The notes under the pieces: generated by a model | Database searches by the model: none | What the model saw: only the letters and a program-made list of their open reading frames with translations | What the model was told of the DNA's origin: nothing | From: Rhodobacterales bacterium | GTDB lineage: Bacteria > Pseudomonadota > Alphaproteobacteria > Rhodobacterales > Rhodobacteraceae | Assembly: GCA_002746935.1 (NCBI GenBank) | Contig: PDRW01000033.1 | Coordinates: forward strand, 124,001-188,000 | Length of the DNA: 64,000 bases | Direction: 5' to 3' | Translations under genes and position numbers: made by a program | Part shown: in pieces, positions 8,523 to 18,545 of the stretch | Position numbering within the stretch: position 1 is the stretch's first letter | Layout of the letters: every line of letters starts with the position of its first letter

Positions 8523-10004
8523 CTATCCCGGTTCGAACCAATCCGAAACCGCTTGCGCCTCTGCCGCGGTCAGCCGCAGCCCGAGCTTGGTACGCCGCCA
8601 GAGCACGTCTTCGCCGGTCCGGGCAAACTCATTGTCGCGGAGCCAGACAAGTTCGGCCTCGGTGAGCGTGGCGCCGAAATCGCGGCCGAGGTTGGCGCGG
8701 GTTCGGGCCTTGCCGAGCAGCGCCCGGGCTTCGGTGCCGTAGAGCCGAACGAGCCGGGCGGCCCAGGGGGCGTCGAGGAAGGGATAGTCCTTTTGCAGCG
8801 CTGCGGCCAGCGCCGGGGCGCCGTCCCAGGGGAAGTCGCCGCCCGGAAGCGGGGCTCCGGCGGTCCAGCCGCCGGGGATGGCGAGCTTCGCCAGCGCCGC
8901 TTCGGCGAGTTTGCGATAGGTGGTGATCTTGCCGCCATAGACGCTGAGCAGCGGCGGGCCTCCGGTGTCGAGGGTGAACGCATAGTCGCGGGTGGCTTTC
9001 TGCGCCGCGCCGCTGCCGTCGTCATGCAGCGGACGCACCCCGGCATAGCGCCAGACCACGTCCTGAGGCGTGACCGGCCGGGCGAGATAGCCGGAGATCG
9101 TGGCGCAGAGATAGGCGACCTCTTCGTCGGTGCATTCCGGCCCGGCCGGATCGTCGCCATGGTCGCGATCGGTGGTGCCGATCAGGGTGAAATCCTGCTC
9201 ATAGGGGATCGCGAAGACCACCCGGCCGTCGCTGCCCTGCAAGGTATAGGCGCGGTCATGGGTGAAGAGCCGTGGCACCACGACATGGCTGCCGCGCACG
9301 AGGCGGATGCGGTCTTGGGAGGGCAGGCCGAGCGTGTCGTGCAGCAGGCGCGAGACCCAGGGGCCGGTGGCGTTGACGAGGGCTTTCGCGCGCCAGAGGC
9401 TGGTGGCGCCGGTCATGCTGTCGGTAACCTCGACCTCCCAATGGTCGGCGAGGCGGCGCGCGCCGCTCACCCGGGCGCGGGTCAGCACTGTCGCGCCGCG
9501 CCGGGCGGCATCCACCGCGTTCAGCACCACGAGGCGCGCGTCATCGACCCAGCAATCGGAATATTCGAACCCCCGGGTGAGGCCGGGCCTCAGCGCCGCA
9601 CCCGCAGGGTCGCGGGTGAGGTCGAGGCTGCGGGTGGCGGGGAGGATCCTGCGCCCGCCGAGATGGTCGTAAAGGAACAGCCCCGCGCGCAGCATCCAGC
9701 GCGGCCGGAGCCCCTCGGTATGCGGCAGCACGAAGCGCAGCGGCCAGGAGATATGCGGCATCGCTTGCAGCAACACTTCGCGCTCTTTCAGCGCCTTGCG
9801 GACGAGGCCGTATTCGTGGTGTTCGAGATAGCGCAGGCCCCCGTGGAACAGTTTGGTCGAGGCCGAGGAGGTGGCGGAGGCGAGGTCTCCCTGCTCCGCC
9901 AGCACCACCTTCTGCCCGCGCCCCGCGGCGTCGCGCGCGATCCCGGCGCCGTTGACACCGCCGCCGATGACGAAAAGGTCGAAGACCCCGCCCTGTGCTG
10001 TCAT
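8523..10004 (-). CDS. glpD: Aerobic glycerol-3-phosphate dehydrogenase
   Basis: 493 residues. FAD-binding motif LFVIGGGVNGAGIARDAAGRG at the N-terminus, then the DAO domain and the C-terminal GlpD cap. The enzyme is a peripheral inner-membrane flavoprotein that oxidises glycerol-3-phosphate and reduces ubiquinone. It heads the visible glp genes. The 117 bp upstream holds short tandem repeats rather than an obvious promoter, so it may be cotranscribed with the ABC ATPase and iclR upstream. Confidence 0.92.
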   Translation of the reverse strand: MTAQGGVFDLFVIGGGVNGAGIARDAAGRGQKVVLAEQGDLASATSSASTKLFHGGLRYLEHHEYGLVRKALKEREVLLQAMPHISWPLRFVLPHTEGLRPRWMLRAGLFLYDHLGGRRILPATRSLDLTRDPAGAALRPGLTRGFEYSDCWVDDARLVVLNAVDAARRGATVLTRARVSGARRLADHWEVEVTDSMTGATSLWRAKALVNATGPWVSRLLHDTLGLPSQDRIRLVRGSHVVVPRLFTHDRAYTLQGSDGRVVFAIPYEQDFTLIGTTDRDHGDDPAGPECTDEEVAYLCATISGYLARPVTPQDVVWRYAGVRPLHDDGSGAAQKATRDYAFTLDTGGPPLLSVYGGKITTYRKLAEAALAKLAIPGGWTAGAPLPGGDFPWDGAPALAAALQKDYPFLDAPWAARLVRLYGTEARALLGKARTRANLGRDFGATLTEAELVWLRDNEFARTGEDVLWRRTKLGLRLTAAEAQAVSDWFEPG

Positions 10005-10015
10005 GCCCTGAGTCC

Positions 10016-10106
10016 TGCCGTGGTCCCTGCGGTGGTTTCCGCCGTGGTTTCTGCCGTGGTTTCCGCCTTGGCCAGCGGCTGTACCGGGTGCAGGACCGGG
10101 TGCAGG
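10016..10106. repeat. Two adjacent arrays of 12-bp tandem repeats
   Basis: Four to five imperfect copies of TGCCGTGGTTTC run from 10016 to about 10075, and two exact copies of ACCGGGTGCAGG follow at 10083-10106. They fill the gap between the ABC ATPase stop and the glpD start. The unit length of 12 bp recurs across this window. Confidence 0.8.
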
Positions 10107-10121
10107 ACAGGGACAGGCGGT

Positions 10122-11186
10122 TCAGCGCAGCCGCAGCGTGGTTTTCGCGTCGAAGAAGAAGACCCGGTCGGGGTCGAAGTCAAGCCCCACCTCGGTGCCC
10201 TCGGCCATCGGCGCGTCGCCCTTGATCTCGACCACGATGCGTTCGCCGGTCGAGGCGCGCAGGTAATCATAGGCGACCCCGCCGAGACGTTCGCGGATCT
10301 CCACCGTCAGGGTCGATTTCGCCTCATGCAGCCCCAGATCCTGTGGCCTGACTCCCACCAGCACCTCCGCCCCCACCGGCGGCAGCGCCACAGTGGCGGT
10401 GATTTCGGCGCCGTCGAGCGCGGGCACGGCCACCTTGTCTGCCGCAACCACCTCGGCGCGCATGAAATTCATCGACGGCGAGCCGATGAACCCGGCGACG
10501 AACACATTGTCCGGATCCTGATAGAGCGCCATCGGCGCGCCGACCTGTTCGATATAGCCGTCGCGCAGCACCACGATCTTGTCGGCCAGCGTCATCGCTT
10601 CCACCTGATCGTGGGTGACATAGATCATCGTGGCGCCGATGTCCTGGTGCAGCCGGGTGATCTCCACCCGCATGTCGACGCGCAATTCGGCGTCGAGGTT
10701 GGAGAGCGGTTCGTCGAACAGGAAGACCTCCGGGCCGCGGGTGATGGCGCGGCCGATCGCCACCCGCTGGCGCTGGCCGCCGGAAAGCGCCTTGGGCTTG
10801 CGCTTGAGATAGGGGCCGAGCTTGAGGATTTCGGCGGCGCGGGCGACCTTCCGGTCGATCTCTTCCTTTGGCGTGCCGGTCATCTTGAGGCCGAAGCCCA
10901 TGTTTTCCTCGACCGTCATGTGCGGATAGAGCGCATAGGTCTGAAACACCATCGCCACGCCGCGCTCGGCGGGGTCTTCGCGGGTCACGTCGCGCCCGCC
11001 GATGCGGATCACCCCTTCGGTGGTCTCCTCGAGCCCGGCGATCATGCGCAGCAGCGTGGACTTGCCGCAGCCCGACGGCCCGACGAAGACGCAGAACTCG
11101 CCTTCCTCGATCTCGAGATCCACACCGTGGATGACCTCGACTTCGCCGAACCGCTTGACGGCATGGGTCAATGTGACTCCGGACAT
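10122..11186 (-). CDS. Sugar ABC transporter ATP-binding protein (UgpC/MsmX type)
   Basis: 354 residues. Walker [10 protein letters not shown] (36-44), Q-loop, signature [15 protein letters not shown], Walker B VFLFDEP and a C-terminal TOBE-type regulatory domain typical of CUT1 importers. It energises uptake, most likely with the divergent binding protein and permeases at 12329-15426, which lack their own ATPase. The frame is open back to 11507, but the ATG at 11186 has an AAGGAGAA Shine-Dalgarno and lies 13 bp after the iclR stop. Such ATPases can serve several transporters, and its place before the glp genes leaves room for that. Confidence 0.88.
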   Translation of the reverse strand: MSGVTLTHAVKRFGEVEVIHGVDLEIEEGEFCVFVGPSGCGKSTLLRMIAGLEETTEGVIRIGGRDVTREDPAERGVAMVFQTYALYPHMTVEENMGFGLKMTGTPKEEIDRKVARAAEILKLGPYLKRKPKALSGGQRQRVAIGRAITRGPEVFLFDEPLSNLDAELRVDMRVEITRLHQDIGATMIYVTHDQVEAMTLADKIVVLRDGYIEQVGAPMALYQDPDNVFVAGFIGSPSMNFMRAEVVAADKVAVPALDGAEITATVALPPVGAEVLVGVRPQDLGLHEAKSTLTVEIRERLGGVAYDYLRASTGERIVVEIKGDAPMAEGTEVGLDFDPDRVFFFDAKTTLRLR

Positions 11187-11199
11187 GTTGTTCTCCTTG

Positions 11200-12144
11200 T
11201 CAGGCAGGGAAATGCCAGCTGGTGGCTTCTTCACCGATTTTCCGGGCGCAATCGAGCAGCGCCGGGAGGAAGGTTTCGAGCCCCTCGACAGAATGGCGGG
11301 CGGTGGAGGTGGCGATCGACAGGGCGCCGAGCACCCGGCCGCCGGTGTCGAGAACCGGCGCGGCGATCGAGATGATGCCGTGTTCGTGTTCCTGGCGGTC
11401 AAAGCCGTAGCCCCGGCGGCGGATGTCATCAAGCTCGCTGCGCAGCTGCGTGGCGGAGCCGATGGTGTTGTCGGTGTAGCGAAAGAAGCTTTGCTGCTGG
11501 AGCACACGTTCGAGCCGTTCGGGCGGCAGATGCGCGAGGATGCACTTGCCGACGCCGGTGCAATAGGCGGGGGCCACCTGACCGACCCTTGCGAGGGTTT
11601 CGAACTGGTCGGAGAGTTTCAGCTTGTCGATGAACAGCACCTGGCCGTTGTCGAGCTGGGCCAGATGCACCGCCTCGCCCGCCTCCGCCGCCAGCGCCTC
11701 GACGAAGGGCCGCGCGATCGGTGCGAGGGACGCGGTGTTCCAGGCGGCATGCGCCAGCCGCATCAGCCGCGGTCCGAGCCAATAGGCGCCATCGGCGCTG
11801 CAGGCCAGCATCTGCTGGTTGGTGAGCGTTTGCAGAAAGCGGTAGAGCGTTGCCCTCGGGTAGGGCGAAAGCTCCAGCAAGTCGGAAAACCGTACCGGGT
11901 GCCCGGCATTGGCGACACAGTCAAGCACCTTCAGCGCCTTGCCCACAGTGCCATCTGCGGGGCCATCTGCGGGGCTGTCTGAGGGGCCGCCCGCGGGCTT
12001 CCCCCCGGAGCCGGAGCGGGAACCGGTGCGGGGGGCAATGCAAAGGGAGGTGCCGGGGAGTCCATCGGTACCGTCACCGGAACCGTCACCGGCGCTGGAA
12101 ACGCGGCTGCGACCGGGGTTCCTGCTGGGCACATGGTTGTTCAT
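11200..12144 (-). CDS. IclR-family transcriptional regulator
   Basis: 314 residues. An N-terminal Gly/Ser/Pro-rich tail (to about residue 70) precedes an IclR winged helix ([13 protein letters not shown]... [13 protein letters not shown]) and a C-terminal effector domain. The tail contains PADGPADG, coded by 12-bp repeats. I use the ATG at 12144; a TTG at 12177 would add 11 residues but would start inside the inverted repeat described below. It is divergent from the sugar transporter and precedes the ABC ATPase by 13 bp, so it probably controls both. Confidence 0.8.
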   Translation of the reverse strand: MNNHVPSRNPGRSRVSSAGDGSGDGTDGLPGTSLCIAPRTGSRSGSGGKPAGGPSDSPADGPADGTVGKALKVLDCVANAGHPVRFSDLLELSPYPRATLYRFLQTLTNQQMLACSADGAYWLGPRLMRLAHAAWNTASLAPIARPFVEALAAEAGEAVHLAQLDNGQVLFIDKLKLSDQFETLARVGQVAPAYCTGVGKCILAHLPPERLERVLQQQSFFRYTDNTIGSATQLRSELDDIRRRGYGFDRQEHEHGIISIAAPVLDTGGRVLGALSIATSTARHSVEGLETFLPALLDCARKIGEEATSWHFPA

Positions 12145-12176
12145 CCGGGCATCCTCCAGCTTCGCCTGAGAGGCCA

Positions 12177-12242
12177 AACGAAACTGTTGACACCCATAGC
12201 GGATCGGATCATTGTTTTCAATAGTTGAGATCGGGTTTCGTT
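12177..12242. promoter_or_regulatory. Inverted repeat bracketing divergent promoters (candidate IclR operator)
   Basis: AACGAAAC (12177-12184) and GTTTCGTT (12235-12242) form a perfect 8-bp inverted repeat 50 bp apart. The plus-strand promoter candidate TTGACA (12187-12192), 17-bp spacer, CATTGT (12210-12215) lies between the arms. A minus-strand candidate, TTGAAA then 17 bp then TATGGG, overlaps it. Binding by the adjacent IclR protein is inferred. Confidence 0.5.
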
Positions 12243-12267
12243 ATGTGGGATTCAATCTCGGCCCATG

Positions 12268-12305
12268 ACATGAACGTCACATGAGTACATGAACGTCACA
12301 TGAGT
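12268..12305. repeat. Exact tandem duplication of 19 bp in the transporter leader
   Basis: ACATGAACGTCACATGAGT occurs twice without a gap (12268-12286 and 12287-12305), just before the Shine-Dalgarno AAGGGAGG of the sugar-binding protein. It may be a duplicated protein-binding site or a leader feature. Confidence 0.9.
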
Positions 12306-12328
12306 TGAACAACGCAAGGGAGGACACC

Positions 12329-13561
12329 ATGCGTTCAATCCTCGTCCTGTCGGCGTCGGCCATTGCCGTCGCCGCAGCTTCCGCCGCTTTTGCCGGGACC
12401 GTGAAATATTATGCCGATTTCGACCCGGCGCCGCTGGCGGCAATGGAAGGGATCATCGCCGATTTCGAGGCCGCCAACCCCGGCATCACCATCGAATTGC
12501 AGAATTTCGACCACGAGGGTTACAAGACCTCGATCCGCAACTTCCTCACCGCCGGAGCTCCGGACCTTGCCAACTGGTATGCCGGCAACCGCATGGCCCC
12601 CTTTGTGAAGGCTGGCCAGTTCGCCGATATTTCCGACATATGGGAGGAGCACGGCCTTGCCGACAAGCTCGGCTCGGCGCTGCCCTCGATGACAATCGAC
12701 GGCAAGCAATGGGGCATTCCCTACACCTATTACCAGTGGGGGATCTACTACAACAAGGACGTCTACGCCGCCGCCGGTATCGACGTGCCGGCAACCTTTG
12801 ACGAATTCGTCGCCAACTGCGCGAAGATCGAAGCCATCGGCGTCGATTGCATCACCACCGGCACGCAGAACCTCTGGCCGGCTGCGGGCATCTTCGATTA
12901 TCTCGATCTGCGCACCAACGGCTACGATTTCCACATGGACCTCGCCAACGGCAAGGTGCCCTGGACCGACGAACGTGTCCGCGCCACCTTCGCCGAATGG
13001 GCCAGGCTGGTGGAGCCGGGCTATTTCACCGACAATCACGCCGCACTCTCCTGGCAGGATGCCGCGGCATTGCTGGTGCAGGGCAAGGCCGCCAACTACG
13101 TGATGGGCAACTTCGTCGTCGATGTGCTGAAGAAAGGCGGGATGACCGACGAAAACATCGGCTTCCTGCCCTTCCCGGTGATCAACCCCGACGTGCCGCG
13201 CGCCGAAGAAGCGCCCACCGACACCATCCACCTGACCTCCGGGGCCACCAATATCGAGGACGCCAAGGCCTTCCTCGCCTATATGGCCGGGGCCGATGCC
13301 CAGACCAGGATGAACGCGGCCATGGGCCAGCTGCCGATCAACAAGGACGCCTCGGTGGCCGAGGACGACCCGTTCATCAAGGCCGGTTTCGAGCTTCTGT
13401 CGACCACCCCGGGCGGTATCGCGCAGTTCTTCGACCGCGATGCGCCCGCGGAGATGGCCAAGATCGGCATGGAAGGGTTCCAGCAGTTCATGATGCAGCC
13501 TGACCAGCTCGACAATATTCTCGAGCGTCTCGAAAAGGCGCGGACCCGGATCTACAAGTGA
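12329..13561 (+). CDS. Sugar ABC transporter periplasmic binding protein (CUT1)
   Basis: 410 residues with a signal peptide cleaved near residue 22 (AAASAAFA). The mature part is a family 1 extracellular solute-binding protein (WGIPYTYYQWGIYYNKDVY and related motifs). It captures a sugar, probably a galactoside, for the two permeases that follow. The ATG at 12329 has a strong AAGGGAGG Shine-Dalgarno. A stem-loop follows the gene, a common arrangement that lets the binding protein be made in excess over the permeases. Confidence 0.87.
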   Translation: MRSILVLSASAIAVAAASAAFAGTVKYYADFDPAPLAAMEGIIADFEAANPGITIELQNFDHEGYKTSIRNFLTAGAPDLANWYAGNRMAPFVKAGQFADISDIWEEHGLADKLGSALPSMTIDGKQWGIPYTYYQWGIYYNKDVYAAAGIDVPATFDEFVANCAKIEAIGVDCITTGTQNLWPAAGIFDYLDLRTNGYDFHMDLANGKVPWTDERVRATFAEWARLVEPGYFTDNHAALSWQDAAALLVQGKAANYVMGNFVVDVLKKGGMTDENIGFLPFPVINPDVPRAEEAPTDTIHLTSGATNIEDAKAFLAYMAGADAQTRMNAAMGQLPINKDASVAEDDPFIKAGFELLSTTPGGIAQFFDRDAPAEMAKIGMEGFQQFMMQPDQLDNILERLEKARTRIYK

Positions 13562-13574
13562 TCTGAAACTGGCA

Positions 13575-13601
13575 GACGCGGCCGGCCCGCCCGGCCGCGT
13601 C
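13575..13601 (+). other. Intercistronic stem-loop after the sugar-binding protein gene
   Basis: A perfect 11-bp stem (GACGCGGCCGG at 13575-13585 with CCGGCCGCGTC at 13591-13601, loop 5) lies 14 bases after the stop. There is no T-tract, so it more likely blocks 3' exonucleases or causes partial termination than ends transcription. Confidence 0.6.
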
Positions 13602-13656
13602 TCCTCCCGGCCGTCGCACCAGACGGGTGGCGGCGCAATCGTCGAAAGGGTGCCCC

Positions 13657-14568
13657 ATGAGCCCAGCCAGCGCGCAACCCCGCTCCTGGTGGCGGGAAAA
13701 CCAGCAAAGACTGACCCCTTACATGTTTCTGATCCCGGGGGTGGTCTTCTTTCTGATCTATGTGATCGTGCCGGTCTTCCAGAGCTTCTGGCTCTCCGGC
13801 TTCGAATGGGACGGTCTCGGTGAGAAGCAATGGATCGGCACCGCCAATTACGTCGAACTGTGGGACGACCCGGCCTTCTACACCTCGCTGAAGAACAACA
13901 TCATCTGGCTGGTGCTCTATCTGCTCGCGGTGCCCTTCGGGCTGTTCATCGCGATCTTTCTCAACCAGAAGGTCTTCGGCATCCGCGCCTACAAGGCGCT
14001 GTTCTTCTTCCCCTTCGTGATTTCACAGGTGGTGGTGGGGCTGATCTTCTCCTGGTTCTACGCGCCGCATTTCGGCCTGTTCTACATCATCATCGAAAAG
14101 CTCACCGGCCATGGTGTGGCGCTGCTCGCCGACCCCGACCTCGTGACCTACGGCATCATCGCCGCCGGGCTCTGGCCGCAGGTGGCTTACGTGATGATCC
14201 TCTACCTCACCGGCCTCAACGCGGTCGACCCGGAGCAGATCGAGGCCGCCCGGCTCGACAATGCCAGGGGCTGGCGGATGCTGTGGTACATCATCCTGCC
14301 GCAACTGCGCCCCGCCACCTTCATGGCGGTGGTGGTCACCGTGATCGGCGCGCTGCGCTCCTTCGACCTCGTCTCGATCATGACCGACGGCGGCCCGTTC
14401 GGCTCGTCGCGGGTGCTGAGCTTCTACATGTTCGAACAGGCGCTGTCCGAATACGGCTACCGCATGGGCTACGGCGCCGCGATCGCGGTGGTGCTGTTCC
14501 TGATCATGATGGTGTTCATCTCCGGCTTCATCTGGAAGATGGTCTCCGACGAGCGCCAGGGCAATTGA
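13657..14568 (+). CDS. Sugar ABC transporter permease (MalF type)
   Basis: 303 residues with about six transmembrane helices and the EAA loop (EAARLDNARGWRMLWYIILP) that contacts the ATPase. It forms half of the inner-membrane channel of the CUT1 importer. The ATG at 13657 has GAAAGGG upstream; the frame is open for 10 codons before it. The second permease starts 12 bp after the stop. Confidence 0.88.
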   Translation: MSPASAQPRSWWRENQQRLTPYMFLIPGVVFFLIYVIVPVFQSFWLSGFEWDGLGEKQWIGTANYVELWDDPAFYTSLKNNIIWLVLYLLAVPFGLFIAIFLNQKVFGIRAYKALFFFPFVISQVVVGLIFSWFYAPHFGLFYIIIEKLTGHGVALLADPDLVTYGIIAAGLWPQVAYVMILYLTGLNAVDPEQIEAARLDNARGWRMLWYIILPQLRPATFMAVVVTVIGALRSFDLVSIMTDGGPFGSSRVLSFYMFEQALSEYGYRMGYGAAIAVVLFLIMMVFISGFIWKMVSDERQGN

Positions 14569-14580
14569 GGGGGATTTGAG

Positions 14581-15426
14581 ATGTTTCCGCGTCCTATCGA
14601 ACACCGCTCCGCACCGTTGCGCATCGGCTACCAGATCGCCCTGCCAATCGCGCTGTTTCTGTGGCTGCTGCCACTGATCGGCGTCGCCATCACCAGCATC
14701 AAACCGGCCTCCGACCTTGCGGCGGGCAATTACTTCGGCATGCCGAGTTCGCTCGCCTTCTCGAATTATGCCGATGTGTTCAACAATTCGCCCATCGGCC
14801 AGTATATCTGGAACTCCTTCAAGGTCACCATCCCGACGGTGCTGGGGGTGCTGGTGCTCTCGACCTTCACCGGCTTCGCGCTGGGGGTCTACCGCTTCCG
14901 CGCCAATATCTTCCTCTTCTTCATGTTCGTCGCGGGCAATTTCGTGCCGTTCCAGATCCTGATGGTGCCGGTGCGCGACATGACGGTGAACCTCGGGCTC
15001 TACAACACCACCACCGGCCTCGTGCTGTTCCACGTGGCCTTCCAGACCGGGTTCTGCACCCTGTTCATGCGCAACTTCATCCGCGCCATCCCGCGTGAGC
15101 TGATCGAGGCGGCACGGGTGGAGGGCGTGAGCGAAGTGCGGATCTTCTGGTATGTGGTGCTGCCGCTGATGAAGCCCGCCATCGCCGCGCTGTCGGTGCT
15201 GGTCTTCACCTTCATCTGGAACGACTATTTCTGGGCCACGGTGCTGACCACCTCGTCTTCGACCCAGCCGGTCACCGCCGGGCTCTATTCGCTCAACGGC
15301 CAGTGGATCGCCCAGTGGCAGCTGGTCTCGGCGGGGGCAATCGTCGCCGCGCTGCCACCGGTGCTGATGTTCTTCCTGATGCAGCGCCACTTCATCGCGG
15401 GGCTGACCCTCGGGGCGGTGAAATGA
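14581..15426 (+). CDS. Sugar ABC transporter permease (MalG type)
   Basis: 281 residues with about six transmembrane helices and the EAA loop ELIEAARVEGVSEVRIFWYV. It pairs with the preceding permease. GGGGG-rich sequence sits just upstream of the ATG. The stop overlaps the start of the alpha-galactosidase frame (ATGA at 15423), which links transport to hydrolysis of the imported sugar. Confidence 0.88.
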   Translation: MFPRPIEHRSAPLRIGYQIALPIALFLWLLPLIGVAITSIKPASDLAAGNYFGMPSSLAFSNYADVFNNSPIGQYIWNSFKVTIPTVLGVLVLSTFTGFALGVYRFRANIFLFFMFVAGNFVPFQILMVPVRDMTVNLGLYNTTTGLVLFHVAFQTGFCTLFMRNFIRAIPRELIEAARVEGVSEVRIFWYVVLPLMKPAIAALSVLVFTFIWNDYFWATVLTTSSSTQPVTAGLYSLNGQWIAQWQLVSAGAIVAALPPVLMFFLMQRHFIAGLTLGAVK

Positions 15427-17473
15427 CCCGGCTCTGGCGGCTGGATGACAGCCGCCAGACCCTTGTGCTCGGTGCCCGGGCGGACCGCCTCGCCGAGGTG
15501 GTCTACTGGGGGCCGCCGTTGCCGGGGGGCGAGGATCTCGAAGCGCTTTACGGTGCCTGCGCGGCGGATCTTGCCCCGGCGATGCTCGACGAGACCCCGG
15601 CGCTCACGATCTGCCCCGAAGCGGCGCGGAGCTTTCCCGGCCAGCCGGGGCTGGTGCTGCATGACGCGCAGAAGAGGCGCCGGGGCGGCTGGCCTTGAGC
15701 TACCGCGACGCGGCCGCGGGGCTCACCTACACCGCGCGTTTCCACCTCGACCCTGATACCCATGTGATCGAGGCCCGCGCCCGGCTCGACGCCGACGCCC
15801 CCCTGCGCCTCCACTGGTTCGCCGCCCCGGTCTTCCCGGCGCCCGATGGCGACGGGATGATCGACTTCGCCGGACGCTGGTGCGGCGAGTTTCAGCCCCA
15901 GCGCGCCCCGTGGTCTCCCGGCGCGCGCTTCCGCGAGAGCCGCACCGGACGCTCCGGCCACGAAGACTTCCCCGGGCTGATCCTGCCCGGGCGCGGGGCG
16001 ACCAATACCTCAGGCGAGGCCCGCGCCTTCCATTACGGCTGGTCCGGCGGCTACCGGATGATCGCCGAAGAGCTGCCCGACGGGCGGCGTCAGATCCAGT
16101 TCGGCCATGCCGCCGGCAGCGAGTTGGCGCCCGGCACCAGCTTCGAGACCGCGCCGCTCTATGTGACCTGTTCCGGCGAAGGGCTCAACGGCTGCGCCGT
16201 GGCCTTTCAGCGTCACCTGCGCGACCGGATCGTGACCTGGCCGAAGCCCGGCGCGCCCCGTCCGGTGCATTACAATTGCTGGGAAGCGGTCTATTTCGAC
16301 CATGATCTTGCCACGCTCAAGGACATCGCCACCCGTGCCGCCGCGCTCGGGGCGGAACGTTTCGTGCTCGACGACGGCTGGTTTCGCGGCCGCGACGACG
16401 ACACCCGCGCCCTTGGCGACTGGGAGGTGGACCCGCAAAAGTTCCCCCAAGGCCTCACCCCGCTGATCGACCATCTGCGCGGGCTCGGCATGGGCTTCGG
16501 CCTCTGGGTCGAGCCGGAGATGGTGAGCCCGGACTCGGATCTTTTCCGCACTCACCCGGACTGGGCGCTGGGGCCGGAAGGCCAGACCCTCGGCCGTGGC
16601 CAGATGGCGCTTGACATGGGCCGCGGGGAGGTCCGCGACCACCTGTTCGAGAGCCTCGCCGCGCTGCTCGGGCACTACCCCATCGACTATCTCAAATGGG
16701 ACCACAACCGCGCCTTGCCCGGCCCCGACGCCGCCCAGACCCGGGGCACCCATGCGCTGCTCGACCGGCTCCGCGCCGCCTTCCCGGCGGTGGAGATCGA
16801 AAGCTGCGCCTCCGGTGGCGGACGGGCGGATTTCGGCATGTTCGCGCATTGCCAACGGGTGTGGCTGTCGGATTCCAACGACGCGCTGGAGCGGCTGCGG
16901 ATCCAGCATGACGCGGCGCTGTTCCTGCCCGGCGCGGTGACCGGATCGCATGTGGGGCCGCGGGTCTGCCACACCTCGGGGCGCAGCCTCGACATCCGTT
17001 TCCGCGCCTGGGTCGCGGCGGGGCGGCATATGGGGCTGGAATGCGACCCGCGCGAGTTGACCGGCGCGGAGGCCGAGGCGCTCAGGGGCATCATCGCATG
17101 GTGGAAGGCCAACCGCGACTGGATGCAGCGGGCCGACATCCTGCGCCTCGACAGCGCTGATCCAAGCGTGATCGCCGAACAGCAGCTTGCCCGTGACGGC
17201 AGCCGTTTCGTGGTTTTCGCGGGCCGCGCCGGGACGTCGCCTCAGATCCTGCCACGTCCGCTGCGGCTGACGCGCCTCGACCCCGCCGCGCGCTACCGTG
17301 TGGACCTTGTCAACCGCGCCGACACCCCGGCGCTGTCACGCGGGGCCCCCGCGCTCAAGACGGGGCCGCTTCGGCTTTCGGGGCGGGTGCTGATGAGCCA
17401 CGGCTTGACCTTGCCGTGGTCTTTCCCCGAAACCATCTGGGTCGTCGAGGGCCAACGGATCGAGGAGGGATGA
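15423..17473 (+). pseudogene. GH36 alpha-galactosidase split by a frameshift
   Basis: The first frame (15423-15698, 91 residues) gives the start of the GH36 N-terminal domain (DSRQTLVLGARADRLAEVVYWG, ending near FPGQPGLVLHD). The second frame (15695-17473, 592 residues) continues it, with the catalytic barrel, nucleophile Asp in YLKWDHNR and acid/base Asp in LSDSNDALERL. Together they match the usual length of about 680. Removing one GC from GACGCGCAG (15663-15671) would join the frames. The stop TGA overlaps a TTG start as TTGA, so two-piece translation is conceivable; a sequencing error is also possible. The enzyme releases galactose from melibiose- or raffinose-type sugars. Confidence 0.8.
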
Positions 17474-17477
17474 CAGC

Positions 17478-18545
17478 TTGGAACAATTCGATTTCGACGC
17501 GCATCCGCACCGCCGCTTCAACCCGCTGAAGGGCGAATGGGTGCTGGTCTCGCCGCAGCGCAACAAGCGGCCGTGGCAGGGACGGCGGGAGAAGCCGGCC
17601 CCCGAGCAGCGCCCGGCGCATGACCCGGCCTGCTATCTCTGCGCCGGCAACACCCGCTCGTCGGGCGCCACCAACCCCGCCTACCGGGGCACCCATGTGT
17701 TCGACAACGATTTCCCGGCGCTTCTGCCCGACACGCCCGAAGGCGCCCTGAGCCACGAGCCGATGCTGCGTGCCGAAAGCGTGCGCGGCACGGCCCGGGT
17801 GCTCTGTTTCTCGGAGCGCCACGATCTGACCCTGCCGGAGCTTCCGGTTTCCGCCATTCGCGGGGTGGTCGACGCCTGGGCGCGCGAGGTCACGGCGCTT
17901 GGAGAGCGCTGGACCTGGGTTGCGGTGTTCGAAAACAAGGGCGCGGCGATGGGCTGCTCCCAGCCGCATCCGCATGGGCAGATCTGGGCGTCGGATTTCA
18001 TTCCCAACGAGGTCGCCACCGAAGACGCGCAGCAGCGCGAATGGGTCCGCCAGAGCGGACGGGTGATGCTGGTCGATTATGCGGCGCTGGAAAGCCGCAA
18101 GGGCACGCGCACCGTGGTGGAAAACGACCACTGGATTGCCGTTGTGCCGTGGTGGGCGGTCTGGCCTTTCGAGACCCTGCTGCTCCCCAGGGCCCATGTG
18201 CTGCGGCTGCCGGATCTGAGCGATGTCCAGCGCGACGCGCTTGCCGAGGCGCTCAAACGCCTCACCACCGCCTATGACAACCTGTTCGAGACCGAATTCC
18301 CCTATACCATGGGCTGGCACGGCGCGCCGCTCGATGCGGGCGCATACAGCCACTGGCAACTGCACGCCCATTTCTACCCGCCGCTTCTGCGCTCGGCGCG
18401 TGTGCGCAAGTTCATGGTGGGCTATGAGATGCTGGCCGAAGCCCAGCGCGATCTGACCCCGGAAACCGCCGCCGCCCGCCTGCGGGCCTTGCCAAAGGCG
18501 CATTACAAGGAAACACAAAAGCCCCATGTCCAGCCCGACGCCTGA
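17478..18545 (+). CDS. galT: Galactose-1-phosphate uridylyltransferase
   Basis: 355 residues from a TTG at 17478 with a GAGGAGGG Shine-Dalgarno; no in-frame ATG fits better. Zinc ligands Cys52, Cys55, His115, His164 and nucleophile His166 ([10 protein letters not shown]) fall at the same numbers as in E. coli GalT. It transfers UMP from UDP-glucose to galactose-1-phosphate in the Leloir pathway. It lies 4 bp after the alpha-galactosidase and overlaps galK. Confidence 0.93.
   Translation: MEQFDFDAHPHRRFNPLKGEWVLVSPQRNKRPWQGRREKPAPEQRPAHDPACYLCAGNTRSSGATNPAYRGTHVFDNDFPALLPDTPEGALSHEPMLRAESVRGTARVLCFSERHDLTLPELPVSAIRGVVDAWAREVTALGERWTWVAVFENKGAAMGCSQPHPHGQIWASDFIPNEVATEDAQQREWVRQSGRVMLVDYAALESRKGTRTVVENDHWIAVVPWWAVWPFETLLLPRAHVLRLPDLSDVQRDALAEALKRLTTAYDNLFETEFPYTMGWHGAPLDAGAYSHWQLHAHFYPPLLRSARVRKFMVGYEMLAEAQRDLTPETAAARLRALPKAHYKETQKPHVQPDA

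Noticed and set aside
8553-11375. Long plus-strand open frame over glpD and the ABC ATPase
   Set aside because: Codon-bias shadow; the minus-strand genes have clear family motifs, while this frame is Gly/Ala/Arg/His low complexity.
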